From Hymenoscyphus infarciens (Eukaryota; Ascomycota; Leotiomycetes; Helotiales; Helotiaceae): a stretch of DNA of 18,687 nt. The stretch is from positions 1 to 18,687 of the forward strand of contig LLCB01000591.1 of the NCBI GenBank assembly GCA_001414345.1, given 5' to 3'. The notes under the pieces are model-generated. The model saw only the letters and a program-made list of their open reading frames with translations, did no database searches and was not told where the DNA came from. This document shows, one piece after another, positions 8,273 through 18,110 of this stretch (within the stretch, counting starts at the first letter, position 1; each line of letters begins with the position of its first letter). A program made the position numbers and the translations under genes.

Positions 8273-8463
8273 TTGGCATCCTTGGACTTGCAGTAGAAAT
8301 ATTATGAGTGCTATTACATTATCTTCAAAGGCGAAGCAATTGGTATATACCATATATAATAAATCGACGTAAGTTTTACTCTTGGCTTGCTTCCTTCTTG
8401 CACCAAAAACCCTGTTAACTCTTTCTACAGGTCTACAGCTCATCCTCACCAACTTAGTACGCT

Positions 8464-9645
8464 ATGGAAAACGACTCAACAGTGCCAGATGGCCGCAGTA
8501 ATGACCAGGCTTTCAAAGTTGAAGCACGAGTGGAGGATTCGCCACTTGTCATCTCCTCCGAAGCGGAAAAAAAAGGAAGCTCGAATGAAAATTCACGACT
8601 TTTGCCCCAATTGACTGAGAACGAGACGACTCCCATTGACACCCACAGCTCTGTTTCCAAAACTGGTGTTGTCGCTACGAGTGGTTTCGAAATTCCAGCA
8701 CAGCCCTCCATCTCCATCACTACCAGTGCGCTTCACGAAATTGGTTCAGACGTCAAGAGAGCTGCGGCTGGGACAGACACAACTTATACTGAGATTGACG
8801 ACATAATCCACAACACAGATTCCGAACTCCACTCCACTCACGAAGCTCCATCTCAGGACGACAACGCACAATTGTCTTCATCGAGTCTACTCGGAAACCT
8901 ATCTCAAGATAGGAACGTTCAATAATCCCCGATGAGTCCGGCCAAGACATTTCCACCCCTCACAGAGTTTTCTCTGTTTCCCAATCTTCCGATCGAGATG
9001 CGAATGATGATTTGGACCATCGCCACGGACGATTGTCCCAGCCTCATTTTTCAAATCCGGAAACTGAAGTATCAAGGTCCCTCCTATAGGGCGATGAACA
9101 ACAATCCCCAGCCAGGCATTCAGCTCGTGTGCCGGGAAGCACGCCAAGCTTTTCTGGAGTCTCTCACTACGCTTTTGGGCAATGGAAAGGACAAGGAGGG
9201 CGAGAGGGATATTGGTGGGAATATGGGTAGAGTCAACCTAAAGAGAGACACGCTATTCTTCGACTCGACCATTTTCCTCGGTCAATTGGAGGAACTCGCT
9301 ACTGGAACGGAACCGGAAATGAGAGGAAAGATGAGATTCATCTGCAGGTGGCATCCAAATAGAGCTTCTTTCCGATGGCGATGTTCGCCTGGGGCCGAAG
9401 AGGACTCTACCAAGTGCAGAATCATCTTCAAATTGTTTTCCAACCTAGAGAAAGCCAGGCTAGTCCCAAATGATGAGATACGTTGCGTCGGCTGGTGGAC
9501 CAGAGGAACACAGCCATTTGCGCAAATGAGCGAACTCCAAGGAAGAACTGCATCACGCAACGAATTTTTTTCGAAAATCGGCTTGGGAAGTTCTGAGCTC
9601 TTGCTGGAAGCTGAACTTTTAAGAGAGTTGCGAGGCTGGAGATGA
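8464..9645 (+). pseudogene. 2EXR-domain protein split by an in-frame TAA (paralogue A)
   Basis: One continuous reading frame runs from ATG 8464 to TGA 9643-9645, broken only by TAA at 8923-8925. The first 153 codons encode a Ser/Glu/Asp-rich, apparently disordered segment. After the stop, an ATG at 8932 restarts the same frame for 237 residues. These open with the 2EXR signature (PLTEFSLFPNLPIEMR, then MIW), followed by NNPQPGI, VCREAR and GRVNL-RDTL-F. The downstream paralogue B has the same order, disordered N terminus then 2EXR, in one unbroken frame. The upstream part is therefore probably the true N terminus of this gene. A CAA to TAA change (C to T at CpA) would explain the stop. Alternatives are a sequencing error, a functional shorter protein started at 8932, or readthrough. 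No usable intron spans the stop. Function of the 2EXR family is unknown. Confidence 0.75.
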
Positions 9646-10206
9646 ACCTGGCAATTAATGTCCTACGGTGGTGGTTGTGAGTTACGATAAGTTTTACTTT
9701 ACACGATAGACCGCTTTGGGTGATTGCTAAAGATGCAAAAAACGGGGAAGGGGGGTGAGAGAATAGAACACAATGCACGTTTGAAGTCATATAGTTTTCT
9801 CATTTCTTTGCCCAGGAAATAGTGTTTTTGTCTCTGATTTTGAGAAAGCTCTAGTGCGGTTTATTCACTATTTATACCAAATTCGCCACAGCTGAAGGCT
9901 TCACGCTCTCAAGACTAAGCGCTATCCGTCGACCGCAACATTGCAACTTCAATATCATGAATCTTTAACCTTCCCCTAATTTCAAGACTTGCTCCACTTT
10001 CAGCAGCACCACGACACGCAGACATCAAGCTCTTGACTTTTCCACGCTAGATATGAAATAGAGACGTGTCGCGATTTTTACGCCGACAAAAACTGAAGTG
10101 AATATTCCTTCCCCCGATTACTCTTCAACCTGGCTTCACATCTTGCGAACACACAACTAACAATTACTGCAGCTCTTTCTTTCATCGTCTACAGTCTTCA
10201 TCCAGA
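9646..10206. promoter_or_regulatory. Intergenic region between the two 2EXR paralogues
   Basis: This 561-bp spacer must hold the 3' end of paralogue A and the promoter of paralogue B. The last 60 bp before the start codon is pyrimidine-rich (CTCTTTCTTTCATCGTC), typical of a fungal leader. I found no recognisable factor site and no gene. Confidence 0.5.
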
Positions 10207-11646
10207 ATGGAGAAACGACCACCCACGCTATATGGCAATACCTACCCTCGAGCTTGCGAAATTGAAGCCCACGTTGTGGCACCTACCAGCTCCTCTCAAC
10301 TGGGGAAGACACTCACCCTTACCGAAGACGGCGAAAGTAAAGACCATCAGCCTAAGACGGCCGATCCTACTATTGAGACTGTTCCTGATAACAACGACAT
10401 GTCAAACTCCGAAAGTGATCACTTCAATGAAGCCGAAGCTCAACTACAGCCCTCACCAGTCACAACCAGCACTTTTGAAGACCACGAGCCATCTTCCACT
10501 GATGTTAAAGCCACTCCCACCATTCCTGGCACCTATGAGTTTAATGCTCATTCACTAGTCAAGAACAATGTTTCCAAAATTCATTCCCAATCACTGAAAC
10601 CCACATCTTCATCCAAAGATGGCAACGAAGAAAGGTCGTCCTCTGATCCAATCGAAGAGCCCAATTCTCTCACTGAGTTCTCCATCTTCTCGAACCTTTC
10701 CCCCGAAATGCAGAGGGAAATCTGGGCCTGGGCCATCGAAGCTTCACCGGGCCATGCTTACGAAATCCGAGAAAAGGTTTGCAATGAGCCCGAGTCTGAA
10801 GAAGACGAAAATGAGGAAAGGGATAGCGATTATGGGATGAATGATCAGGAACCAGAGGATCTTGAGCCTCCAGAAAAATCCGAGAAACCAAACAAGCAAG
10901 AAGTGCAGAATGAACCAGAGGAGGATGGGAAACAGGAAGGGCGCGAAAGGAACACCGTTGATTATGAGACCGGTGATGCTTTGCACTCGGTTTCGGGCTC
11001 ATCTGATTCTCCAGAACCAAGCCAATACTATGTCCATGATAACAACCCGCAACCAGGTATTGAATCTGTATGTCGCGAGGCACGCTCGGTTTTCCTCGCG
11101 TCACTCACATTGATATTCAAAGGAGACTCAGCGAATGTTAGTGGAAAAACTGGCAGAGTTAATCTGAACAAAGATACCCTGCTTTTTTGGAGTGATATCA
11201 GCCTCCAAGATTTGAAAGTCATTGGAGAGGAGATGGGTTACGACACGAAACCAAAAGTTCGACGCATTGCAAAACTGGTCTGTGGTGATGATGGTTTTTT
11301 ATGGTACTATTTCCCGCCAGATCCGGTCCAGTTACCCAAATACCCGCTGAACTACGGTGTTTCCACTATTTTCGAGGTTTTTCCAAAGCTGGAGAGAATC
11401 GGTTTGATTTGGAGGGATGGGAATGGAATTGACTACCGAGACAAGCGTCTTAGGAGGGATTGCAGGCAGTCAGCATTGGCACAAGTCAAATATAACGCAG
11501 CGTATGAGTTTCAACGCCACCAGGATGCAAAGATCACTTTGATGGATGCCTGGGATGAATACGTAAAGGAGGAGTCGTGTATGTATGATACAGGAGGCCT
11601 AAAATGCCCAAATATCGTCAGGATGAACTACATACAGTTCTATTAA
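10207..11646 (+). CDS. 2EXR-domain protein, 479 aa, single exon (paralogue B)
   Basis: This is a single uninterrupted frame with a pyrimidine-rich leader before its ATG. Residues 1-152 are Ser/Thr/Pro/Glu-rich and probably disordered. The 2EXR domain opens at about 155 with LTEFSIFSNLSPEMQ followed by IWAWA. A strongly acidic, Glu/Asp/Lys-rich insert (about 190-275) then splits the domain. It resumes with DNNPQPGIESVCREAR (278-293) and GRVNLNKDTLLFW (316-328). Paralogue A matches these blocks but lacks the acidic insert. The C-terminal half continues with VFPKLERIGLIW and ends in a Tyr-rich tail. 2EXR proteins are abundant in filamentous fungi and often recently expanded. Their biochemical role is not known. 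The gene is intact and likely expressed. Confidence 0.88.
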   Translation: MEKRPPTLYGNTYPRACEIEAHVVAPTSSSQLGKTLTLTEDGESKDHQPKTADPTIETVPDNNDMSNSESDHFNEAEAQLQPSPVTTSTFEDHEPSSTDVKATPTIPGTYEFNAHSLVKNNVSKIHSQSLKPTSSSKDGNEERSSSDPIEEPNSLTEFSIFSNLSPEMQREIWAWAIEASPGHAYEIREKVCNEPESEEDENEERDSDYGMNDQEPEDLEPPEKSEKPNKQEVQNEPEEDGKQEGRERNTVDYETGDALHSVSGSSDSPEPSQYYVHDNNPQPGIESVCREARSVFLASLTLIFKGDSANVSGKTGRVNLNKDTLLFWSDISLQDLKVIGEEMGYDTKPKVRRIAKLVCGDDGFLWYYFPPDPVQLPKYPLNYGVSTIFEVFPKLERIGLIWRDGNGIDYRDKRLRRDCRQSALAQVKYNAAYEFQRHQDAKITLMDAWDEYVKEESCMYDTGGLKCPNIVRMNYIQFY

Positions 11647-12699
11647 GTATGAGAAGCCACATGGGAAATATCCAGGAAGAGAAATTTTGGGCTTTCTAGG
11701 GATGAAAGGAAGATGCATGCGAACCCTGTACAGAGAGGTGGTACAGTAAGGGAGGATAGTGTCGCGACTCTTAGTATAATACAAGTTTATGTTTCCTTAG
11801 GCTGGGCCGATACAAGCTTGCTCCTACAGTGTAAATACTGAGACTAATAAACCTCCTTCTAACTAAAAGCGACTTAATAGTTCTTCACTGTCTTATTAGT
11901 TGACACTTTCCAATGAATTTCGGGGAGTTTAAAAGATACAAATAGGTCTCTTATTATTTTATAATTATAGAAATCAGACAGACATACTCGCTAAGAAATT
12001 GAATCCTCGCCCTTCCACAGCACCACTGTATCAATAATTCAGTTAGGGTTTAAATGATTTAACCCAGGCACCTTATTTTCTTCTCTTCCCTGTCACCACT
12101 GAAGAAAACTCCCAGTAATCTAATCGATTTACTCTTAGAAGCACTCTACCAAACTATGTCGTGAAGATTTCTCTGGCAAAAATCCCAATTACATCCCTCA
12201 CATCATCTTTCGCAAAATCAAAAACCTAAGAAGCAACTACTATGAAAACAAGCCCTATTCAACATATTCCCATTTTTACAAGTCGCTGACAGCACCTGGA
12301 CCACAAGCGCCAACTGTAAAATCCTTGTATCGAGAAGTCAGAAAAGCCGCGGAGAATTTCAGACAGCCCATATTACCCCCACTGAAGAGGTTGGGGTGGC
12401 TGGGTTTTGGATGGTGTGGTGGAAGGAAAGAGGGGAAAGGATATTTACCCAACCAATCATGAACCAAAAAGAGTGAGGTGCATATTTCGTTGCATTTCGC
12501 GATTTTGGCTGTGGTAGTCGGGCTACTGATACTGCATGGGGTTTTGGGAATTGGACTCCCACTGAATTCAATTGCTCTAGAATATCCCGAAAAGTTGTTC
12601 CAATTTTCTCCTGCGTTCTCGTGAGCGATCGATCATTCCTGTTTCTTATTTTTTAACGAGCAAATATCAGATTTGGGAGACTGAATTAAATGTTACGTG

Positions 12700-12743
12700 T
12701 AAGCTACAGATAAGCCACGAGTAAGCTACAAGTAAGCTACCAA
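12700..12743 (+). repeat. Four 11-bp-phased TAAGC repeats
   Basis: TAAGC begins at 12700, 12711, 12722 and 12733, exactly 11 bp apart. The units are TAAGCTACAGA, TAAGCCACGAG, TAAGCTACAAG and TAAGCTACCAA. Two further copies (GAGTAAGCTAAA at 12795, AAGTAAGCCGAA at 12815) lie 62 and 82 bp downstream. Spacing near one helical turn would place all copies on the same DNA face, as in some arrayed protein-binding sites. No bound factor is known to me. Confidence 0.75.
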
Positions 12744-13579
12744 CAAGGTTGGGGGCCAAATGAAGAGTTTGGGTGCCAAAATAGAAGATACGAGTAAGCT
12801 AAATGTTTGTCAAGTAAGCCGAACAATCTCAAACGAACAACACATTTTCCTCCTTGTCTATTCTCCTTCTCTGGAGTATAATGTTTCAAACGCTGTACTA
12901 ATATGCTACGCTATGTGTGAAAACGGTACAAGTTGAGAGACATACCAGAAAGCATGCCCAAAAACAATCCAAGATCCAGCTTAAAGAAAACAACAAATGA
13001 TTGCCAAGTACTGCGGGAATGGGGAAAGAAACCACCAAGTCGTAACAAGAAAACGCATGGCAAACTTCGGCCAGCCACCGGCGGACTCTCGGCTGTAAAA
13101 GGGGTGACCAAAATGAGTATTGTGTGGAATCATTTTGTGGTAGCTAACAAGGATTTTAGGATACCAGAATGTTCTAGGCGAAAGTTCTGGTTGTTGATGA
13201 ACAGTTCCTCATACTACTTTGTCACTATCCGAAGAATGAATATCTGAGGGTTGGAATCACGTGAATTAAACGTGACTGATCTTTCCATAGGAAAATAGCC
13301 ATAATCTCAGATTGTAATGAAGTAATTTGTTTAATAAGACCTGAGGACAGCCAGCATTAGTATAGCCACTCACCCATCTTGGGTTAGCCTGCATATTTTG
13401 CAAAGCGGGACGATTTTAGTAGATAGTTGACTAAAAGCCCCTGCCAAAAATCAATTTACCTCATCTCAACTTACCGTGTTATTCTCAAAGCAGGCAAGGC
13501 AGTAGTACCAAAAACCCCTCAAATCCGTAAATCGTGTCCCCTTTCATAACTAAATACCCAGATCTAACTCGAGTAGAAT

Positions 13580-13822
13580 ATGCCTAGGGTTTTGCCTGGA
13601 ATAGGCGTACTCGAGCCTGGTTTTGGTGTCAGCCACACGACCATTCAGCCACAATACAAAGGTACCATCAAGGGAGCCGAATACAACACCACGACACCTC
13701 AACCACATGCGGCACAGCACCACACACCACACCTTCAGTTTCGCACTGAAATCTCCTCAATGGTCAACGAAACCCGTCCCTTTCACCCGACGGCATTCTT
13801 TCGGTCGGGCCAAGAAAGGTAA
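13580..13822 (+). CDS. Weak candidate small protein, 80 aa
   Basis: The ATG at 13580 opens a frame of 80 codons ending at TAA 13820-13822. The product is Thr/Pro/His-rich with few hydrophobics and has no recognised domain. The stop overlaps a donor-like AG|GTAAAT at about 13818, so a spliced continuation is possible, but I found no good acceptor. The frame overlaps another of equal length in a different phase. Treat it as possible only. Confidence 0.2.
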   Translation: MPRVLPGIGVLEPGFGVSHTTIQPQYKGTIKGAEYNTTTPQPHAAQHHTPHLQFRTEISSMVNETRPFHPTAFFRSGQER

Positions 13823-14892
13823 ATTCGGTGAGGCATTGCAGGAGAATCGGGAAGGATGTCAGTGAGGATATGGTTTGGATACTACACTATCTCGTATCCC
13901 CTGCTGTTGCCTGATTTGCCTTGTGGGATTCTCATGGTTTGCAATCTTTCCGTACTTGACGAAACGGGTAATTGAGCTCTAGATCCAAGGAGTTATGCCA
14001 ATCGATCCTTCTCGCTGCAATGGCGGGTAGGTGGTAAGAATGTGCCTTGTTGGGGCTGCTGGTTACTGATAGTCGCTGACGTTCATCCCGTTTCCAAAAA
14101 AAAAACCATGCTATGTCTTCGTCTGGTCCGAAGATGACAATTCTCAAATGAGAAAAGGGCGAAGCTTCCCAAGGCAGATACGGCAAGGAAAGTTGGAGGC
14201 GTCACGCTCGTGATGCGAATGTGTGTACTGGATATAATTTCTTTTGGCGGGGAAATCAACCCTGGTTCTTCCGCAAGCCACCCGTCTCTGCCTGTCATCC
14301 TTGGGAAATGTTGGCAAGATCTGGACCTCCAGATCTTCAGAGACCTTTAGGAAACTTCCTTTTAACGTACAAAAGGAAATGGGTGCTCTGGGTGAGTCTC
14401 AAATGCATTGCAAAGAATGCTGTATGCGCGTTATGGGAAATGAAGTGGTCGGTCTAGGTGTACGAGAACGATCGCAAGGCGATTGACAGGGCGAGCACTA
14501 AAACTTGGTTGGACCTCGATGGTTATGGATTTTATCATTCAGACTTCTGGAAAGGAGTCAGCTTGCATTCCTTGCTTCAAATCCGCCCCGTTTGATATCT
14601 TGGGACTGCGTGACTTTTGACAACAATCAATCAGACGGGGGCACATACCAAATGACTGGCACAATCCCATGTTTCCTCGTGGTAATCGTGCGAGCACATG
14701 AAGGCAAATGGACCTCTTATGGCCAAACTTTGGAATGCAATCGCCCTGATAAGTGATTCGTGTACTGCAATCGGCCCATATAATCAAGGCGCAGCCCGTC
14801 TTCTTCCAGCTAAAAACCCTCCTCCATTCAATTCGACAATGTGATTTCCAAGGGGGCCCGACATCAATTGCTGCCCAACATAACATCTCTCG

Positions 14893-15565
14893 ATGCCCAA
14901 ACCTCAATCGAGAATGGAATCCAAAGAAGACAATCCTTGGATAGTTGGATGCGTATTGACGAGAACCAATTACCACCCTCTCTCTAACACCGAGGCCAAA
15001 GCCGAGAATATCTCAAGTCAAAGTGACAGCCTTGAGCAAGGAGGGAATGGTCGCGGGGTCTCCTCTAGAGAACAAGTAGCAGCCTCATCGAATGTTAAAA
15101 GGTAAGGTCATCCCACTATATCAGGTGTGTTAAAGAGTTTCTGACAGCGTTTTCCCCAGCGATCATCCTTACTCACCTACTCCCAACTCTCATTCACAAC
15201 ATCCTTCACCGGCATCCCTCCTACAACAGGTCAATCCTCACAACAGACGCCCAAGGCCAAGGAGAAGGCGAAGACCTCATCGCCGATCAAGAACTCAACC
15301 AGGAACCCAACCAAACACCCCAGACCCAACCATGGCTTCAAGAAATCCCAACGGGGCACAGAGTTGCGGCATCGAGGAGATTCCCCGAAGGGATGAGAAC
15401 GTACTCACATCATCCGCTCTCCGTGGGCTGTTTCCACATCTCAGAGGAGACAGCGAGGAAGATATGGCAGCCCGGATCCGCTATCTTGAGCAGGCCAAAG
15501 ATAGAAGCTATGGGATTTCGAATGGAAACGGTGTACCAAACAAACAAGCCCCACGTTGCGGGTAA
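14893..15565 (+). CDS. Arg-rich protein of unknown family, 204 aa, two exons
   Basis: My model is join(14893..15101, 15160..15565). The 58-nt intron has a consensus donor (AG|GTAAGG), a CTGAC branch point at 15141-15145 and a pyrimidine-rich TTTTCCCCAG acceptor. Splicing joins codon AG|C and keeps the frame open for 136 more codons. Without splicing, both parts look like short unrelated frames. The protein begins MPKPQSRMESKEDNPW; an alternative ATG lies at 14914. It continues with Ser/Gln/Glu-rich sequence, a Pro/His/Ser-rich section, and a strongly basic RRPRPRRRRRPHRRSR segment around residues 104-120. It ends in a more ordered acidic part (RGLFPHLRGDSEEDMAARI). I recognise no family. The basic run could be a nuclear localisation or nucleic-acid-binding patch. 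A donor-like GG|GTAAAT overlaps the stop, so the gene could extend further. Confidence 0.55.
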
Positions 15566-16205
15566 ATATCGACAGACGGCAGACCTCAGAGGTACTTCCA
15601 GCAAAGCCGGTGCCACAGAACGGACCATGAAAAGTGCTTTTTGACTGTTATTTTGCCGAACCGGCGTCGCAGGGCTTGTCTTCTCTCCTTTTTCGGCACC
15701 AAGACAAGGACTCGACGGAACTATCAACCCTTTCCTCTTCTCGGTACTCCATGGAGCAAGCGACATTCTATCTTTCCACTGTCGTTTTAGGGGATGGCCT
15801 TTCGTCTCATGGGTGGTTTTTTGATAACGGCCTCCGAACGTGTTGTTTTATATCGCGCTGGCCACAGCGAACGGACCATTATGTTTTTCCCTTCCTTTTT
15901 TCCGTGTAGCGTGGTACTTTGATATCGGATCAGCTATTGGCGTATTGAAGATGGGATTGGGAAAGTGTAAGATGGATAGAGACCCAGGGGGCAAAATTGC
16001 AAAATGGAGGTTGTTATGTTGAAGTCAGGACTGGGGGGGAGGTACTGCATACGGAGGTACTTGTATGATTTCTTCGGTTCGTTCTTCTGTACTTCGTACC
16101 TGTCGTTGACTAGGCATGGGAATGTATTCTCTCTTTCGGTTCATGTATTCGCTCGATTATATGTATCTGTCGTTAGCATCAAATGGCATTGGGGTTTTTC
16201 TTTCC

Positions 16206-16390
16206 TTCTCTCGCTTGTGGGAAGTGAACATTCAATATCCAATCCAGGTCAAACTTGAACTTCCAAATTCGAGCCCGGGCCCTAATGTACTGCTCCACTG
16301 GCTATCACATCCAAAGTGTTTTGCTGCTCTCTTCTGCGTTGTTGGAAACGAATACTCAACGTCCTATCGAGGTCAATCCCAATCCAAGTC
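16206..16390 (+). repeat. Faded direct repeat with a period of about 130 bp
   Basis: A segment near 16206-16255 (GGGAAGTGAACATTCAATAT, then CCAGGTCAAA) resembles one near 16336-16380 (GTTGGAAACGAATACTCAAC, then CGAGGTCAAT). In one frame the products also align (VGSEHSISNPGQ against VGNEYSTSYRGQ). Similarity is partial and was judged by eye. Confidence 0.4.
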
Positions 16391-16779
16391 GAGGTCGGTA
16401 AGTTTGCGGCTCTCCAAGTCCCACATCAACACCTCCGCCAAGAACCATCAAAAACAGCAAAGATAACGCCGGCATCTCTTCCGTAAAATGTGGGAGTACA
16501 CTCTCTTGTATCACCAAAGAAATTGACCTTCTGACCATATGCCCACCTCGTGGAGAAACGCAAACCCTTTCCCAAACAAGAGATCCGCTCCCGAGCAAAC
16601 CCATTCTTTGGGCATCAACGATAACGCACCTATCCTTCATTGTACAACCCATCTCATCCCAATCAATTCAACTGGCCTACCCGCAAACATTCTGGTTCCC
16701 AAAAAATGTTGTGTTTCGAGGGTACTGGATCACAAGAAGGATCAGGATGTCACCATTCCCCTTCCCCGCTCCTGAATAT

Positions 16780-16960
16780 TTCCAAGGTCTTGCGGGTGTT
16801 ACGCCTTTCTCTCGTTGTCCTTCGTGACCAGAGTCCTGATACCGTCCCGGCTCCCCGATGTGAAAGCCTCCAGGATTTTGCGGGTGTTACTGCGTGTCGA
16901 GGTGTAAATTTTTCCATCGTGACCAGAAAACCCATCTCGTCGGTCCCGATGCTGTGGGTT
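16780..16960 (+). repeat. Diverged tandem duplication of about 90 bp
   Basis: TGCGGGTGTTAC occurs at 16791-16802 and 16879-16890, and TCGTGACCAGA at 16822-16832 and 16917-16927. GTCCCG and GATG landmarks follow in both copies. Offsets of 88 and 95 bp indicate one small indel. The copies are old and non-coding. Confidence 0.6.
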
Positions 16961-17666
16961 CCGTACCACAGAATGGGTCCCGTTGGAGTTTTATAAAGAA
17001 ATCCAGAACCCATCTCCATCGTTCGATGCCCACCCCTCACTTGGCAGAAGGGTACCATTTCATGCAGGCTCTAAAACAGCAATGCCCGCTTCCGCGATAC
17101 TCCTAAAAAAGAGGGGTCCTCGTATCTTCTCATGGTCCCCTTTGGCAAATCAGAAGGAGTTCGTGTGGTGAAGTGGGATATCCACCCTCCCAATCCGTGG
17201 GGGGCAAGTACCACACACGACTCGTTATGTACAACAAATACGCCTCTGGCCGCCATCGGAGCATCATGATACGACTTGCGGTGTGGATTGCGAGAAGAGT
17301 AATGGCATGATAAGGTAACATTCTATCTTGGATTGGCCATGTTGCTGCATCTTGATTCTGGCACGGTGGATACCTCCCTGCAGCAATAGATCTCTCATGA
17401 CTGCTGACCTATAACAGCGCCCGGGACGATGTCCTTGTTCAATGTTAGTTGTTGAGACAGCGAGCTATCAGAATTCGTCCATTGATAAAAGTCACTTGTT
17501 GGGTTTTCGAAATGGGGAGCTTCCGAAGCGTTCTGCCATGCGTTGCTTTGATGCCATGAGCCGCTTTGAATTTTGGGTGATGACGGAATTCAATTGACGA
17601 TTTGAACATGGAGGTGACACAGTAAGGATTCTGAGAAATATAAAGATGGTGTTAGCCAATGTTGTC

Positions 17667-17673
17667 TATAAAA
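17667..17673 (+). promoter_or_regulatory. TATA-like box
   Basis: TATAAAA lies 93 bp before the ATG at 17766. The segment between them ends in a pyrimidine/CA-rich leader (CTTCTTCATCCACAAG before the ATG), typical of fungal genes. This supports 17766, rather than the upstream ATG at 17646, as the start. Confidence 0.4.
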
Positions 17674-17765
17674 CTATCAGTGCAGGAGTTGATGAGAAAG
17701 TTACCCAATTATTCAATCACCACATCTTTGATCTTCCAAGATCTCACAGCTTCTTCATCCACAAG

Positions 17766-18110
17766 ATGGAACAACCCAATTCGAATTACGCCTCCTCCAA
17801 ATCCAGCACAATCGCCCATCAGTCGCCTAGACCTTCACCAAAAACAAGATCGAAACGACATGGAAAAGCAAGAAGTGCAGAGAGAAGGCCAACTTTCAAA
17901 GAAATCGAGAAGCTGGTAGAAAAAAAGTCAGTAGCCTCCTCTGATACCCCTTGAGGGAACTATGAGCTTACACTTAGTAGAGCTTTTAACGACCAGGCTC
18001 TCTCACAAACGAATCTCTCTCGTCAGTCGGTTGGTCCTTCGCAGTTGGAGCAGTGGAATCAACAGCCGGAACGGCATGAGTGGTTCGCGTATCGGATGCA
18101 GAGGAATTGA
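17766..18110 (+). pseudogene. Small basic protein frame interrupted by one in-frame TGA
   Basis: From ATG 17766 a frame of 62 codons (Ser/Lys/Arg-rich; SPRPSPKTRSKRHGKAR, then FKEIEKLVEKK) reaches TGA at 17952-17954. The same frame then stays open to TGA 18108-18110. That second part reads as protein: GNYELTLSRAFN, LSRQSVGPSQLEQW and HEWFAYRMQRN. A CGA to TGA change would explain the break. I tested introns spanning it. An in-frame 51-nt removal (17916-17966) exists, but its donor (GTAGAA) and acceptor (GAG) are poor. I recognise no family. It may be a pseudogene, a short 62-aa gene followed by chance open frame, or an unusual splice case. Confidence 0.4.

Larger units (their letters stand above)
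7568..8463. other. Intergenic region with clustered potential hairpins
   Basis: This region contains the 3' region of the pectinase gene and the promoter/leader of the first 2EXR gene. No gene is supported. It is notable for a G-run/C-run hairpin and two related stem-loops, listed separately. Just before the start codon, TGTTAAC followed by TTTCTACAG (8412-8430) could be the end of a 5'-leader intron, but I found no matching donor that I trust. Confidence 0.5.
11647..14892. other. 3.2-kb region without a convincing gene
   Basis: Open frames on both strands here are short and lack splice signals or recognisable motifs. The only weak coding candidate is at 13580-13822. Structured items are the phased repeat at 12700-12743 and a small palindromic site TCACGT...ACGTGA at 13257-13275, which includes a CACGTG E-box core. 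The first 350 bp is probably the 3' region of paralogue B. Decayed genes or repeats may account for the rest. Confidence 0.45.
15566..17765. other. 2.2-kb gene-poor region with faded duplications
   Basis: No frame here has an acceptable start, splice signals or a recognisable domain. If the donor at 15561-15562 were used with the acceptor at about 15670, a further 38 or so open codons ending at a TAG near 15787 would be added to the preceding gene. This is possible but unproven. Two diverged tandem duplications are visible, around 16210-16385 and 16780-16960. Confidence 0.4.

Noticed and set aside
10670..11104. 144-codon minus-strand frame inside paralogue B
   Set aside because: It lies wholly antisense to the 2EXR coding sequence and its composition reflects the complement of Glu/Lys-rich codons.
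12276..12571. Two overlapping minus-strand frames of 63 and 70 codons
   Set aside because: Neither shows a domain. The two are in different phases, and I found no intron joining them.
14539..14976. 145-codon minus-strand open frame
   Set aside because: No recognisable domain, odd Cys/Arg/Trp-rich composition, no splice or leader signals, and it overlaps the better-supported spliced gene on the plus strand.
15410..15766. 118-codon minus-strand frame
   Set aside because: It overlaps exon 2 of the Arg-rich gene antisense and has no recognisable motif or splice context.
17916..17966. 51-nt intron removing the TGA in the small basic gene
   Set aside because: The donor GTAGAA and acceptor GAG are far from fungal consensus, and no proper branch point precedes the acceptor.
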